A stretch of 39,243 bases of DNA from Prosthecobacter debontii (GTDB lineage Bacteria; Verrucomicrobiota; Verrucomicrobiia; Verrucomicrobiales; Akkermansiaceae). The notes below the pieces were generated by a model. It ran no database searches, was not told the DNA's origin, and saw nothing but the letters and a program-made list of their open reading frames with translations. Both the position numbers and the translations under genes were made by a program. Below are positions 28,832-38,775 of this stretch, piece after piece; position 1 is the stretch's first letter, and each line of letters starts with the position of its first letter. The stretch is from positions 1 through 39,243 of the forward strand of contig CAMBQC010000007.1 in assembly GCA_945869855.1 (NCBI GenBank), given 5' to 3'.

Positions 28832-31231
28832 ATGCGCGAACGAATCCTCGACCTTCTCCAACAGAATCCGGAGAAAACTTTTTCCAAAATCCAGATCGCG
28901 AAAGCGCTCGAAATCCCCGCCGACCGCAACGGAGAGTTCGGCGGCGTCCTGGAAGATCTCACCGCCGCGAAGCTGATCGCCTGCGGTTCGAAAAAACTCT
29001 ACTCCCTGCCGAAACCGCCGCAGGAGAAAAAGAAACCGGAAGCCAAGGCGACCGCGAAGCCCGCCGCGAAAGGCTCGCTCACCGGCTCGATCAAGTTCCT
29101 GCCCAACGGCCACGCCTTTTTCTACCCGATCATCGGCGATGCGGAAAACGAGGCCAGCGGCATCGACTTCACCGTCCACTCCCGCATTTTCATCCCCCGC
29201 GACAAGACAGCTACCGCACTGGATGGAGATTCCGTCCGCATAGCACCCTCCGCTCCGAGCCAGAAACCCCGCCAGCGCGGCGATGTCCCGGACGATCAGG
29301 AAATGCGCGGAGCTGTCATCGAAATCCTTTCCCGCCGCTCCGGGCGCATCGTCGGCATTTTCCGGAAGAAAAACAAGTTCGCCTGGGCGGAGACCGACGA
29401 CAAGGCGCTCGAAGGCCGCATCAACATCACCGGCGACACCACGGCGGAGCCGGGGCAACTCGTCGTCGTCGATCTCGAAAGCTGGGAGAACCCGTCCACC
29501 GATCCCGTCGGGCGCGTGATCGAAGTGCTCGGCTGGCCCGGCGACGCGGGCGTTGACATCCTCTCCACCATCGCCCGCTACGGCCTGCGCACCTCCTTTC
29601 CCGAGGAAGTCCTTCGCGAAGCCCGCGCCGTGCCCGAGCAGCCCGATGAGGCGGAGATCGCCCGCCGCCGCGACCACCGCAGCAAACTCGTCATCACCAT
29701 CGACCCCGCCGACGCGAAAGACCACGACGATGCGATCTACATCGCGAAGACGAAGGCCGGCGGCTGGCTGTTAGAGGTGCACATCGCGGACGTTTCCCAC
29801 TACATCAAGCCCGGCTCGCCGATGGACAAGGAAGCCGTCGAGCGCGGCAACTCCACCTACCTCGTGGATCGCGTGCTGCCCATGCTGCCTGTCGAGCTTT
29901 CCAACGGCATCTGCTCGCTCAAGCCGGATGTGGATCGCCTCACCAAGTGCGCGATCATCGAAGTTTCCGCAGAAGGCCACATCATTAATACGAAATTCGT
30001 CGATGCCGTGATCCACTCGCGGGCGAAGCTTTCCTACGAGCAGGCGCAGGCCATCCTCGATGGAAAAGGCGCGCCTGAAGGCTCCGATCCCACGCTGGTC
30101 GGATCGGTGAAGGAGGCATGGAAAATGGCAGCACTGCTTCGGAAAAACCGCTTTGCAAACGGTGCGCTCGATCTGGAGATGACCGAGATCAAGATCAAGC
30201 TCGATGAGAACGGCCGCGCCTGCGAGGCGCACACCGTCGTCCACACGGAGTCCCACCAGCTTGTCGAGGAATGCATGCTCATCGCCAACCAATCGGTGGC
30301 GAAAATCCTGCGCGAGCGCTCGAAGCCTTCCATTTTCCGCATCCACGAGGATCCCGATCCATCCCGCCTGCTCGACTACACGGAGACCGCGAAGCAATAC
30401 GGCTACACGCCCGGCGACCTCACAAACCGCTCGCATATCCAGGCTTTGCTCGATGAATCGAAGGGCACCGCCGAGGAACACCAGATCAAGCTCGGCCTGC
30501 TGAAGTCGCTGAAACGCGCCGCCTACGCCGCCGATCCCCTCGGCCACTACGGCCTCGCGAAAACGGACTACACCCATTTCACCTCGCCGATCCGCCGCTA
30601 CGCCGACCTCATCGTCCACCGCTCGCTCCAGCCGTTTCTGGAAAACCCGCCGAAGCATCCCGACCGCACCCCGCCGCTAGCGGACTTGCGCGACATCGCC
30701 CGCCACATTTCCGAGACCGAACGCACCTCCTCCGAGGCCGAATCCGAGACGAAACAGATCAAGTTGCTTGAGTATCTCGAACTCATCGCCTCGTCGGACT
30801 TGTCCAAGGATCACGGCGAGGAAACCACTTTCAACGGCGTCATCACCGACGTCCGCCCGATGGGCTTGATGGTCGAGATCCCCGACATGGGCGTCCGCGG
30901 CGTGGTGAAACGCGAGGATCTCCCCCGCTCCAGCAACTGGCGCTTCGAGCAGCACAACATGGCCTGGACGTCCTTCGACGGCCGCCGCCTCGCCCTCGGC
31001 ATGAAGCTGCCGCTGCGCATCATCGCCATCGACAAGATCAAGCGCTTCGTCGATTTCGCCGTCGCCGGCGCACCCACCACCGAGGGAGTGAAACCCGGCA
31101 AAGGCTCACCCCGCCCGCCCGCGAAAGGTCATGCGAGTCATGCGAAGGGTTCCAAGAAACCCACTCCAAAACCCGCCGCGAAAACCGGCCCGCAGAAAAA
31201 GCGCGGCGGTTCTTCGCGCAGACGGAGGTAG
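28832..31231 (+). CDS. rnr: Ribonuclease R
   Basis: ITIDPADAKDHDDAIYIAKTKAGGWLLEVHIADVSHYI, STYLVDRVLPMLPVELSNGICSLKP, HFTSPIRRYADLIVHRSL, C-terminal S1 and basic tail. Confidence 0.96.
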   Translation: MRERILDLLQQNPEKTFSKIQIAKALEIPADRNGEFGGVLEDLTAAKLIACGSKKLYSLPKPPQEKKKPEAKATAKPAAKGSLTGSIKFLPNGHAFFYPIIGDAENEASGIDFTVHSRIFIPRDKTATALDGDSVRIAPSAPSQKPRQRGDVPDDQEMRGAVIEILSRRSGRIVGIFRKKNKFAWAETDDKALEGRINITGDTTAEPGQLVVVDLESWENPSTDPVGRVIEVLGWPGDAGVDILSTIARYGLRTSFPEEVLREARAVPEQPDEAEIARRRDHRSKLVITIDPADAKDHDDAIYIAKTKAGGWLLEVHIADVSHYIKPGSPMDKEAVERGNSTYLVDRVLPMLPVELSNGICSLKPDVDRLTKCAIIEVSAEGHIINTKFVDAVIHSRAKLSYEQAQAILDGKGAPEGSDPTLVGSVKEAWKMAALLRKNRFANGALDLEMTEIKIKLDENGRACEAHTVVHTESHQLVEECMLIANQSVAKILRERSKPSIFRIHEDPDPSRLLDYTETAKQYGYTPGDLTNRSHIQALLDESKGTAEEHQIKLGLLKSLKRAAYAADPLGHYGLAKTDYTHFTSPIRRYADLIVHRSLQPFLENPPKHPDRTPPLADLRDIARHISETERTSSEAESETKQIKLLEYLELIASSDLSKDHGEETTFNGVITDVRPMGLMVEIPDMGVRGVVKREDLPRSSNWRFEQHNMAWTSFDGRRLALGMKLPLRIIAIDKIKRFVDFAVAGAPTTEGVKPGKGSPRPPAKGHASHAKGSKKPTPKPAAKTGPQKKRGGSSRRRR

Positions 31232-31240
31232 CTTTTGACT

Positions 31241-31270
31241 GCGGCGATGTTTCGCCGCTTTCATTTTTTT
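31241..31270 (+). terminator. Intrinsic terminator of rnr
   Basis: GCGGCGA-tgtt-TCGCCGC followed by TTTCATTTTTTT. Confidence 0.7.
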
Positions 31271-31363
31271 AGCCCGCACATCCTTCAGCTCGCCGCCTTT
31301 CCCTACGTCCCGCTTAAGAATACAAAAGCGGCGATTCTCGCCGCACTCAAAAGGTTTCACCCC

Positions 31364-32368
31364 ATGAAAACCCTCCTTCTCCTCCTCGCCCTCACCTCCC
31401 CTCTTCTCGCCGAGGGCAAGAAATTCACCCTCACCGCCCGCGCGTCGGAGATCGACCCAGGGACGAAGGAGCATCCGGAGATCGACTACGTTTTCGCTCG
31501 CAAGGGCAAACCCGCCGATAACCAACTCGCAATGGTCGATACCCGCGTGAAGCCCAGCGGCTACCTCGTCATCTGGCTGATGGAGCCGAAGCCGGAGCTT
31601 TTCAACCGCCTAAACTCCTACGGCCATCACGCAATGCAGGTCACCTATCCACGCGAGTGGTTTGCGAAAATGGACAAGCTCCGCAAGGAGGGCGACGACG
31701 ACCATTTCTCCGGCATCCGCCTCGAAGCCGCGACCGGCGAGGATCACACCAAGCTCATCGACATCCCCAAGCCCGACGGCCTGATGGAGCGCTCCTATCA
31801 GTTCGTGAAATACCTCGATCAGAAGCACCCAAAGGGAAACTGGAAACAATTCCTCTCGCGCGACGGCAAGGGGCTCGATTGGGAAAAGGTCATCCTCTCC
31901 GGTGCCTCACACGGTTCCACCACCGCCGCACGACTCGCCAAGGAGATCAAGGTCGCCCGCGTGGTGATGCTTTCCGGCCCCCGCGACCAGACGGAGAAAT
32001 GGCAGGGCTTGAAATCCGCCACTCCGCCCGAACGCTTCTTCGGTTTCACGCACACCGGGGATGCCGGTTGGCGAGGTCACCACTACTGCCGCTCATGGCT
32101 CATGCTCGACCTGCACAAGTTCGGCCCCATCGTGAACGTGGGTGAATCGAAGCCGCCCTACGGAAACACCCGCCGCCTGATTTCCACCGAGGCGTCCATC
32201 AAAGACCCACAGCGCGCCCACAGCGCCTCCACTCCCGGCGGCGCATCACCCAAGGGCACGGATGGAAAGTATCTCTACGAGGACGTTTGGAAATACCTCT
32301 TCACCCATCCCGTCGGCGACACAGGCACGGCTGTGAAACCGGAGGCACGCTGCCGCGAAGATTTCTGA
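31364..32368 (+). CDS. Secreted alpha/beta-hydrolase-like protein
   Basis: Signal peptide MKTLLLLLALTSPLLAEG; ILSGASHGSTTAARLAKEI resembles a nucleophile elbow. Confidence 0.6.
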   Translation: MKTLLLLLALTSPLLAEGKKFTLTARASEIDPGTKEHPEIDYVFARKGKPADNQLAMVDTRVKPSGYLVIWLMEPKPELFNRLNSYGHHAMQVTYPREWFAKMDKLRKEGDDDHFSGIRLEAATGEDHTKLIDIPKPDGLMERSYQFVKYLDQKHPKGNWKQFLSRDGKGLDWEKVILSGASHGSTTAARLAKEIKVARVVMLSGPRDQTEKWQGLKSATPPERFFGFTHTGDAGWRGHHYCRSWLMLDLHKFGPIVNVGESKPPYGNTRRLISTEASIKDPQRAHSASTPGGASPKGTDGKYLYEDVWKYLFTHPVGDTGTAVKPEARCREDF

Positions 32369-32374
32369 TCGTGG

Positions 32375-32420
32375 CTGGGACTTGCAGTCCCAGTCCCTCG
32401 CGGGGACATCCTGTCCCCGC
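32375..32420. repeat. Two adjacent REP-like hairpins (copy C)
   Basis: CTGGGACTtgcAGTCCCAG (32375-32393) and GCGGGGACAtccTGTCCCCGC (32400-32420), 6 bp after the upstream stop. Confidence 0.7.
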
Positions 32421-32464
32421 CCATCGTCCTTGAAGTTTCCCACCACAGGCATGATGGTTCGCAC

Positions 32465-33031
32465 ATGGCCTACGATTCCTCCGCATCCGAACAATCCTTC
32501 TCGCTCCGCGGGCAGTTGCTGATCGCGTCGCCGAGCCTTGCCGACGGCACCTTCGACCACTCCGTGATCATCCTTTCCCAGCACACCGCCACCGACGGCG
32601 CCGCGGGAGCCATCATCAACCACAAGACGGAAACTACCGTCGGCGAGCTGCTGCCGGAGCCGGAGTTCAAGGCGCTGCGGAAACTCCCTGTCCATCACGG
32701 CGGCCCGCTCGCCACCGACGAACTGACCTTTTCCTCCTTCTCCTGGAGCGACACCGACGGCCTCCGCTACCGCCCGCGCATTTCCGCCGAGGCCGCCGCG
32801 AAACTCATCGGAATGCCAGGCCAGATTGTCCGCGCTTGCATCGGACATTCCGCATGGTCGCCCGGCCAGTTGGAAAACGAGCTGACCCGGAACACCTGGA
32901 TCCCCCTGAAACCCGACCACACCCTGCTCTCCCGCACCCACGACCTCTCCCTCTGGAACGAACTCCTCAAGGACATCTCCCCCTACCACCACCTCCTCTC
33001 CCAAGCCCCGCAGAATCCCTTCCTCAACTAA
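32465..33031 (+). CDS. YqgE/AlgH family protein
   Basis: LRGQLLIASPSLADGTFDHSVIILSQHTATDGAAGAIINHKTETTVGELL, HHGGPLATDELTF, GHSAWSPGQLENEL. Confidence 0.93.
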   Translation: MAYDSSASEQSFSLRGQLLIASPSLADGTFDHSVIILSQHTATDGAAGAIINHKTETTVGELLPEPEFKALRKLPVHHGGPLATDELTFSSFSWSDTDGLRYRPRISAEAAAKLIGMPGQIVRACIGHSAWSPGQLENELTRNTWIPLKPDHTLLSRTHDLSLWNELLKDISPYHHLLSQAPQNPFLN

Positions 33032-33060
33032 ACCTTAAATTTTAAACTTTAAACCCTAAG
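33026..33060. repeat. Heptameric array (AACTAAA|CCTTAAA|TTTTAAA|CTTTAAA|CCCTAAG)
   Basis: Five period-7 units overlapping the yqgE stop codon. Confidence 0.75.
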
Positions 33061-33119
33061 GCCAGTGGGACTTCTCCACGGCCTCTTCCACCGATCACCG
33101 ATCACTTCTCACTCCTCCC

Positions 33120-34319
33120 ATGCATTCTCTCATTTTCCACCCCATCAGCGAGATCATCGCCGAGATCGCCGCCGGAAAACTCGTGATCGTCGCCGACGAT
33201 CCGAACCGCGAGAACGAGGCCGACCTGATCGGGGCAGCCTCGCTCTGCACGAGCGAGATGGTGAACTTCATGGCGATCCACGGCCGCGGCCTGGTCTGCG
33301 CGCCCCTTTCCGCGGAGCGAGCCGAGGAACTCGACCTTCCCCAGATGACCCGCCGCAACCATGAGGGCATGAAAACCGCCTTCACCGTCTCGGTGGACGC
33401 CGCGAAGGGCATCACCACCGGCATCTCCGCCGCCGACCGCGCCCTCACGATCCGCCTCCTCGCCGATCCCGCAGCTCACGCCGAGGACTTGGTGAAACCC
33501 GGCCACATCTTCCCGCTCCAAGCCATGCCCGGCGGTGTCCTGCGCCGCGCCGGCCACACCGAGGCCGCCATCGACCTCGCCACCCTCGCCGGACTCCCGC
33601 CCGTCGGCGCGATCTGCGAGATCATGGGCGAGGACGGCACCATGGCTCGCGTCGGTGAGCTCGGCGAATACCAGGAAAAGCATAGCCTCAAGGCCTGCAC
33701 CATCGCGCAGCTCATCGAATACCGCCGCCGCTCCGAGAAATTCGTGAAGCGCGAGCACACCGTCCTCATGCCGACGGATTACGGCGATTTCGACTGCCAC
33801 CTCTACACCGTTTCCCTCGACGATTCCCATCACCTCGCCCTCACGAAAGGCGAGATCGATCCCGAGAAACCGACCCTCGTCCGCGTCCATTCCGAATGCC
33901 TCACCGGCGATGTGTTCCACTCCCAGCGCTGCGATTGCGGCCCGCAGCTCGCCGCCGCGATGCAACGCATTTCCGAGGAGGGCGGCGTCCTCCTTTACCT
34001 CCGCCAGGAAGGCCGCGGCATCGGCCTGCCCGCGAAAATCCACGCCTACAAGCTCCAGGAGCAGGGATTCGACACCATCGAGGCCAACGAGAAACTCGGC
34101 TTCGCCTCCGACCTGCGCGATTACGGCATGGGCGCCCAGATCCTCCACGACCTCGGCGTCCGCCGCATCAAGCTCCTCACCAACAACCCCAAGAAAGTCG
34201 TCGGCCTCGAAGGCTACGGCCTCGAAATCACCGAGCAACTCCCCCTCTCCCTCCCCCCCAACATCCACAACCAGAAGTATCTGGATACGAAACGCACGCG
34301 GATGGGACACACTCTGTGA
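33120..34319 (+). CDS. ribBA: Bifunctional 3,4-dihydroxy-2-butanone-4-phosphate synthase / GTP cyclohydrolase II
   Basis: RibB: VIVADDPNRENEADLIGAA...GHIFPLQAMPGGVLRRAGHTEAAIDLA; RibA: VRVHSECLTGDVFHSQRCDCGPQL...LRQEGRGIGLPAKIHAYKLQ. Confidence 0.97.
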   Translation: MHSLIFHPISEIIAEIAAGKLVIVADDPNRENEADLIGAASLCTSEMVNFMAIHGRGLVCAPLSAERAEELDLPQMTRRNHEGMKTAFTVSVDAAKGITTGISAADRALTIRLLADPAAHAEDLVKPGHIFPLQAMPGGVLRRAGHTEAAIDLATLAGLPPVGAICEIMGEDGTMARVGELGEYQEKHSLKACTIAQLIEYRRRSEKFVKREHTVLMPTDYGDFDCHLYTVSLDDSHHLALTKGEIDPEKPTLVRVHSECLTGDVFHSQRCDCGPQLAAAMQRISEEGGVLLYLRQEGRGIGLPAKIHAYKLQEQGFDTIEANEKLGFASDLRDYGMGAQILHDLGVRRIKLLTNNPKKVVGLEGYGLEITEQLPLSLPPNIHNQKYLDTKRTRMGHTL

Positions 34320-34373
34320 AGCTCGAAATCCTATTTTCTAAAGAAGAGTGCACCTTGGTGCTTCCCCATCTTC

Positions 34374-34408
34374 CTTGAAATTTGAGATTTGAATTTTGAA
34401 TTTTCAGC
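34374..34408. repeat. Heptameric array (CTTGAAA|TTTGAGA|TTTGAAT|TTTGAAT|TTTCAGC)
   Basis: Five period-7 units between ribBA and efp. Confidence 0.8.
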
Positions 34409-34453
34409 CCTTGCCAAGCCCGCCGCGACCCCTTACCCAATGCGCTCCACATT

Positions 34454-35023
34454 ATGGCCAGCGTCAACGTAATCAACCTCCGCAAGGGACATGCAGTCCG
34501 CCACAACAACGAGGTCTGCCTCGTAATCGAGCACGAGCTAAAGACCCCTCCCCGGATGGCGTCCTACGTGCAGATGTCGATCCGCAGCGTGGCCAGCAAG
34601 AAGGTTTCCAACCTCCGCCTGACCTCCAACGACTCGCTCGAGGGCGTCCATCTAGAGAAGATCGCGCACGAGTATTCCTACAAGGACACCGAGGGCTACC
34701 ACTTCCTCCACCCGGAGACCTACGACGACATGGTCGTTTACGCGGATCTCATCGAAGGCGTGAAGGATTATCTCATCGAAGGGCAAGCCTATACCCTTAT
34801 GATTGCGGACGGCCTGGTGGTAAGCATCGAGCTCCCGCTCACCATGGTGATGACCGTCGCCGAGTCCTCGGAAGGCGTTAAGGGCGACTCCGCCAACAAC
34901 GTTTACAAACCCGCGATCATGGAAACCGGACTCAACGTCAACGTCCCGCTTTTCATCAATCAAGGCGAGCGCATCTCCGTGAAAACGGAGGACGGCTCCT
35001 ACCAAGGCCGCTCGAACGACTGA
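34454..35023 (+). CDS. efp: Elongation factor P
   Basis: ASVNVINLRKGHAVRHNNEVCLVIEHELKTPPRMASYVQMSIRSVAS; LFINQGERISVKTEDGSYQGRSND. Confidence 0.93.
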   Translation: MASVNVINLRKGHAVRHNNEVCLVIEHELKTPPRMASYVQMSIRSVASKKVSNLRLTSNDSLEGVHLEKIAHEYSYKDTEGYHFLHPETYDDMVVYADLIEGVKDYLIEGQAYTLMIADGLVVSIELPLTMVMTVAESSEGVKGDSANNVYKPAIMETGLNVNVPLFINQGERISVKTEDGSYQGRSND

Positions 35024-35105
35024 GTTTCCTGATTTTCTGCGAGGATTTGACTTGACGGCTTGAAATCCCAAGCCATAATAAGTCCCCCGCTAACTAATTT
35101 TCATT

Positions 35106-35372
35106 ATGGCACGTATTTGTAGTATCAGAGGTACCCGCGTCCGCTCCGGCGGCAGAATCCATCGCTCCGGCTTGGCTAAGAAAAAGGGCGGTATCGGTCG
35201 TCACGTCACCAAGGTGGTGAAGCGCACCATTTCGCCAAACCTCCAGACCAAGCGCATCTGGGTGCCCGAGCTGAACAAGTTCATGCGCATCAAGCTGAGC
35301 TGCCGCGCGTTGAAGACCATCAACAAGAACGGTGCCTTCGTGACGCTGAAAAAAGCGGGTCTCGTTAAGTAA
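35106..35372 (+). CDS. rpmB: 50S ribosomal protein L28
   Basis: MARICSIRGTRVRSGGRIHRSGLAKKKGGIGRHVTKVVKRTISPNLQTKRIWVPELNKFMRIKLSCRALKTI. Confidence 0.92.
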   Translation: MARICSIRGTRVRSGGRIHRSGLAKKKGGIGRHVTKVVKRTISPNLQTKRIWVPELNKFMRIKLSCRALKTINKNGAFVTLKKAGLVK

Positions 35373-35384
35373 AAGTAGGCAGCC

Positions 35385-36674
35385 ATGCACGGCTTTTCCT
35401 ACAAAAACGGCGAGCTGTTCTGCGAAGACGTTTCCCTGAAATCCCTCGCCGCCGAGCACGGCACTCCCCTCTACGTTTATTCGGCGGGGACGATCACCGA
35501 CCATTTCACCCGCCTCGACAAGGCGATGGCGGGCGTCGATCACGAGGTCGCCTACGCGGTTAAGGCGAACTCGAATCTCTCCGTCCTGCGCCTGCTCGCC
35601 ACCAAGGGCGCGGGCTTCGACATTGTCTCGGGCGGCGAACTTTTCCGCGTCATCAAGGCCGGCGGCGATCCCGCCCACTGCACCTTCGCCGGTGTCGGCA
35701 AGACCCGTGAAGAAATCATCTACGCCCTCGAACAGGGCATCTACTCTTTCAACGTCGAGAGTGAGGAAGAACTCCGCTACCTCAACGAGGTAGCCGGGGA
35801 ACTCGGCAAAATCGCCCCCGCCGCCGTTCGCGTGAACCCCAACGTGGACGCGAAGACGCACAAATACATCTCCACCGGCAAAAGCGAGAACAAGTTCGGC
35901 GTCGATTTCACCGCCATCCCGGATCTCTACGCCCGCGCCGCCGCGGAACTCCCCCACATCCGCCTCCGCGGCTTGCAGATGCACATCGGCTCGCAACTCA
36001 CCTCCATCGACCCGTTCATCGAGGCAGTGGAAAAGGTCATCCCGATGGTGACCGCGCTCAAGGTCAAGTATGGCATCGAGTTCTGGTCCATCGGCGGCGG
36101 CATCGGCATCGTCTATCAGGATTCCCTGAGTTCCGGCACGCCCGATTGGTGGTCTTCCAAGGACGCAAGCGAACGCCCGCTCACCATCGAGAAATACGGC
36201 CAGGAGCTCGTCCCCCGCATCAAGGACCTCGGCCTGAAAATCCTCCTGGAGCCAGGCCGCTACATCGTTGGCAACGCCGGCGTGCTCGTCACCCGTTGCC
36301 TCTACGAGAAAAAAGGCTCCGCGAAGACCTTCAAGATCGTCGATGCAGGCATGAACGATTTGATCCGCCCCGCCCTTTACGAAGGACACCACGAGATCGT
36401 CCCTCTCACCGAGCCGACCTCACCCGAGCTGACCAAGGTCGATGTGGTCGGCCCGATCTGCGAGAGCGGCGATTTCTTCTGCCAAGACAGGCCTCTCCCC
36501 GATTTTCAGCCCGGCGATGCCGTCGCGCTGATGTCCGCCGGAGCCTACGGTTTCGTGATGGCCTCGAACTACAACTCCCGCCCCCTACCCGCCGAGATCC
36601 TGGTGGAAGGCAGCGACGCGACCCTGATCCGCAAGCGCCAGACGCTGGAGGATCTGGTCGAGGGCGAGTTGTAA
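35385..36674 (+). CDS. lysA: Diaminopimelate decarboxylase
   Basis: YAVKANSNLSVLRLLATKGAGFDIVSGGELFRV, LEPGRYIVGNAGVLVTRCLYEK, CESGDFFCQDRPLP, GAYGFVMASNYNSRPLPAEILV. Confidence 0.96.
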   Translation: MHGFSYKNGELFCEDVSLKSLAAEHGTPLYVYSAGTITDHFTRLDKAMAGVDHEVAYAVKANSNLSVLRLLATKGAGFDIVSGGELFRVIKAGGDPAHCTFAGVGKTREEIIYALEQGIYSFNVESEEELRYLNEVAGELGKIAPAAVRVNPNVDAKTHKYISTGKSENKFGVDFTAIPDLYARAAAELPHIRLRGLQMHIGSQLTSIDPFIEAVEKVIPMVTALKVKYGIEFWSIGGGIGIVYQDSLSSGTPDWWSSKDASERPLTIEKYGQELVPRIKDLGLKILLEPGRYIVGNAGVLVTRCLYEKKGSAKTFKIVDAGMNDLIRPALYEGHHEIVPLTEPTSPELTKVDVVGPICESGDFFCQDRPLPDFQPGDAVALMSAGAYGFVMASNYNSRPLPAEILVEGSDATLIRKRQTLEDLVEGEL

Positions 36675-36679
36675 GCGAA

Positions 36680-36832
36680 CCTTGGACTGCGGCAGCCTGC
36701 TGCCGCTTTCCGCGAGGCAGCCTGCTGCGAGCGGCGGAGGGCTGGGAACGATCAATCCTTGCCATACCAATACCGTCCGGTTCGCAGCAGGCTGCGTAAC
36801 CGAAAGCTACAGCAGTCTGTAGCAGTCCAAGG
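36680..36832. repeat. Nested REPIN-like element (copy D), four hairpin half-units
   Basis: Outer arms CCTTGGACTGCGGCAGCCTGCTGCCGCTTTC and (rc) CCTTGGACTGCTACAGACTGCTGTAGCTTTC; inner arms GCAGCCTGCTGCGAG / TTCGCAGCAGGCTGCG. Confidence 0.88.
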
Positions 36833-36906
36833 CCTAGGGCGGATCCGTCCTGCACAAAAATCAATCCCCTCAACGCTTGCGTCGCCCTGCTGGGTATTTT
36901 AGAAAC

Positions 36907-38766
36907 ATGAAACAAATTATGGCAGCGGGATACACGGAGGATGACATCAAGTCGCTGGATTGGCGGCAACACATCCGGCTCAGGCCGGGGATGTATATCG
37001 GGAAACTCGGCGACGGTTCCTCGGCGGACGACGGGATCTACATCCTGCTCAAGGAGGCCGTGGACAACTCCATCGACGAGCACATCATGGGGCACGGCAA
37101 GGAGGTGCGGATCGACATCGACGAGGAAGGCCGCGTGGAAGTCCGCGATTTCGGGCGCGGCATCCCGCTCGGGAAACTTTTCGACTGCGCGGCGCAGATC
37201 AACACCGGCGCGAAATACGACAGCGAGGCTTTCAAGAAATCCGTGGGCCTCAATGGCGTCGGCATCAAGGCGGTGAACGCGCTTTCCGATTTTTTCGAGA
37301 TCCAATCCTGGCGCGAAGGGCAGACGAAAGCGCTGGAGTTCTCCAAGGGCGAGCTGACCGTGGACATGAAAAATCCGCGCAAGGACGACGGCCTCAACGG
37401 CACGCGCCTCGCCTTCGACATCGATCGCTCGATCTTCCCCGCGAAGACGAAATTCCGCGATCCCTTCGTGGAAAAGATGTGCCGCTACTATTCCTACCTG
37501 AACCCGGCGCTGACGGTCGTTTTCAACGGCAAGAAATTCCGCTCGAAGGACGGGCTGCTAGATCTGCTTCGCGAGGAAATGGAAACGGAGGCGCTCTATC
37601 CGCCCATCCATCTCGTCGGGCACGACATCGAGATCGCGTTCACGCATTGCGCGGAGAGCAGCGAGGAATACCACACGTTCGTAAACGGCCAGAACACCTC
37701 GCAGGGCGGCACTCACCTGGCGGCGTTCCGCGAGGCGCTGGTGCAGGTGATCCGCGGTTTCTACAAGAAGCAGTATGACCCCGCCGACATCCGCGCGGGC
37801 ATCGAGGCGGCGATCTGCGTGCGCATCATCGAGCCGGTATTCGAATCGCAGACGAAGACGAAACTCGGTTCCTCGGTGATCGCGCCGGGCGGCGAGTCGC
37901 TGCGCGCGTTCATCGGGAATTTCCTCAAGGCCTCCCTCGACAACTACCTCCACAAGCACCCGCAGGTCGCGGAGGCGATCCAGAAGAGGATCAACGCCGC
38001 CGAGCGCGAGCGCAAGGATCTGAAAGGTATCCAGAAGATCGCGAGGGAGCGCGCGCGCCAAGCGAAGGTTCACAACAAAAAGCTGCGTGACTGCCGCGTG
38101 AGGTTCGATTCGAAGCACAAGCGCCGCGAGGAAAGCACCCTGTTCATCACCGAGGGAGACTCGGCCTCCGGGTCGATCACCAAGAGCCGCGATGTGGAGA
38201 CGCAGGCGGTGTTTTCGCTGCGTGGCAAGCCGCTCAACACCTACTCCCTGCCCCGCAAGATCGTTTACGAAAACGAGGAGTTCGCCCTGCTGCAGGCGGC
38301 GCTGAACATCGAGGACGGCATCGAATCACTTCGCTACAACAAGGTCGTGATCGCCACTGACGCCGACGTGGACGGGATGCACATCCGGCTGCTGCTGCTG
38401 ACGTTTTTCCTCCAGTTTTTCCCGGAAATGATCCGCGACGGGCATCTCTTCATCCTCCAGACTCCCCTCTTCCGCGTGCGCAACAAGAAGGAAACCTTCT
38501 ACTGCTACACCGAGGAGGAGCGCGTGAAGGCGATCGCGAAAGTGGGCAAGGCCGCGGAGATCACACGCTTCAAGGGGCTTGGCGAGATCTCGCCGGACGA
38601 GTTCAAGTTCATGATCGGCGCCGACATGCGGCTCGACCCCGTGGAATACGAGGAGGGCAAGGGCGTGAAGGAACTGCTCGCGTTCTACATGGGGAAAAAT
38701 ACCCCGAGCCGCCAAGAATACATCATCGAGAACCTCCGCGAGGATGTGGACCGGCAGGTTGCTTGA
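36907..38766 (+). CDS. Type IIA topoisomerase subunit B (GyrB/ParE-like)
   Basis: [87 protein letters not shown]; start set at MKQIMAAG. Confidence 0.93.
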   Translation: MKQIMAAGYTEDDIKSLDWRQHIRLRPGMYIGKLGDGSSADDGIYILLKEAVDNSIDEHIMGHGKEVRIDIDEEGRVEVRDFGRGIPLGKLFDCAAQINTGAKYDSEAFKKSVGLNGVGIKAVNALSDFFEIQSWREGQTKALEFSKGELTVDMKNPRKDDGLNGTRLAFDIDRSIFPAKTKFRDPFVEKMCRYYSYLNPALTVVFNGKKFRSKDGLLDLLREEMETEALYPPIHLVGHDIEIAFTHCAESSEEYHTFVNGQNTSQGGTHLAAFREALVQVIRGFYKKQYDPADIRAGIEAAICVRIIEPVFESQTKTKLGSSVIAPGGESLRAFIGNFLKASLDNYLHKHPQVAEAIQKRINAAERERKDLKGIQKIARERARQAKVHNKKLRDCRVRFDSKHKRREESTLFITEGDSASGSITKSRDVETQAVFSLRGKPLNTYSLPRKIVYENEEFALLQAALNIEDGIESLRYNKVVIATDADVDGMHIRLLLLTFFLQFFPEMIRDGHLFILQTPLFRVRNKKETFYCYTEEERVKAIAKVGKAAEITRFKGLGEISPDEFKFMIGADMRLDPVEYEEGKGVKELLAFYMGKNTPSRQEYIIENLREDVDRQVA

Positions 38767-38775
38767 TGCGCCGCG

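Noticed and set aside
28622-29725. 367-aa minus-strand ORF opposite the helicase 3' end and rnr
   Set aside because: Shadow ORF from codon bias; rnr is well supported on the + strand.
33102-34310. 402-aa minus-strand ORF antisense to ribBA
   Set aside because: Shadow ORF; no recognisable domain and fully overlapped by ribBA.
35094-36392. 432-aa minus-strand ORF antisense to rpmB/lysA
   Set aside because: Shadow ORF in GC-rich DNA; lysA and L28 are unmistakable on the + strand.
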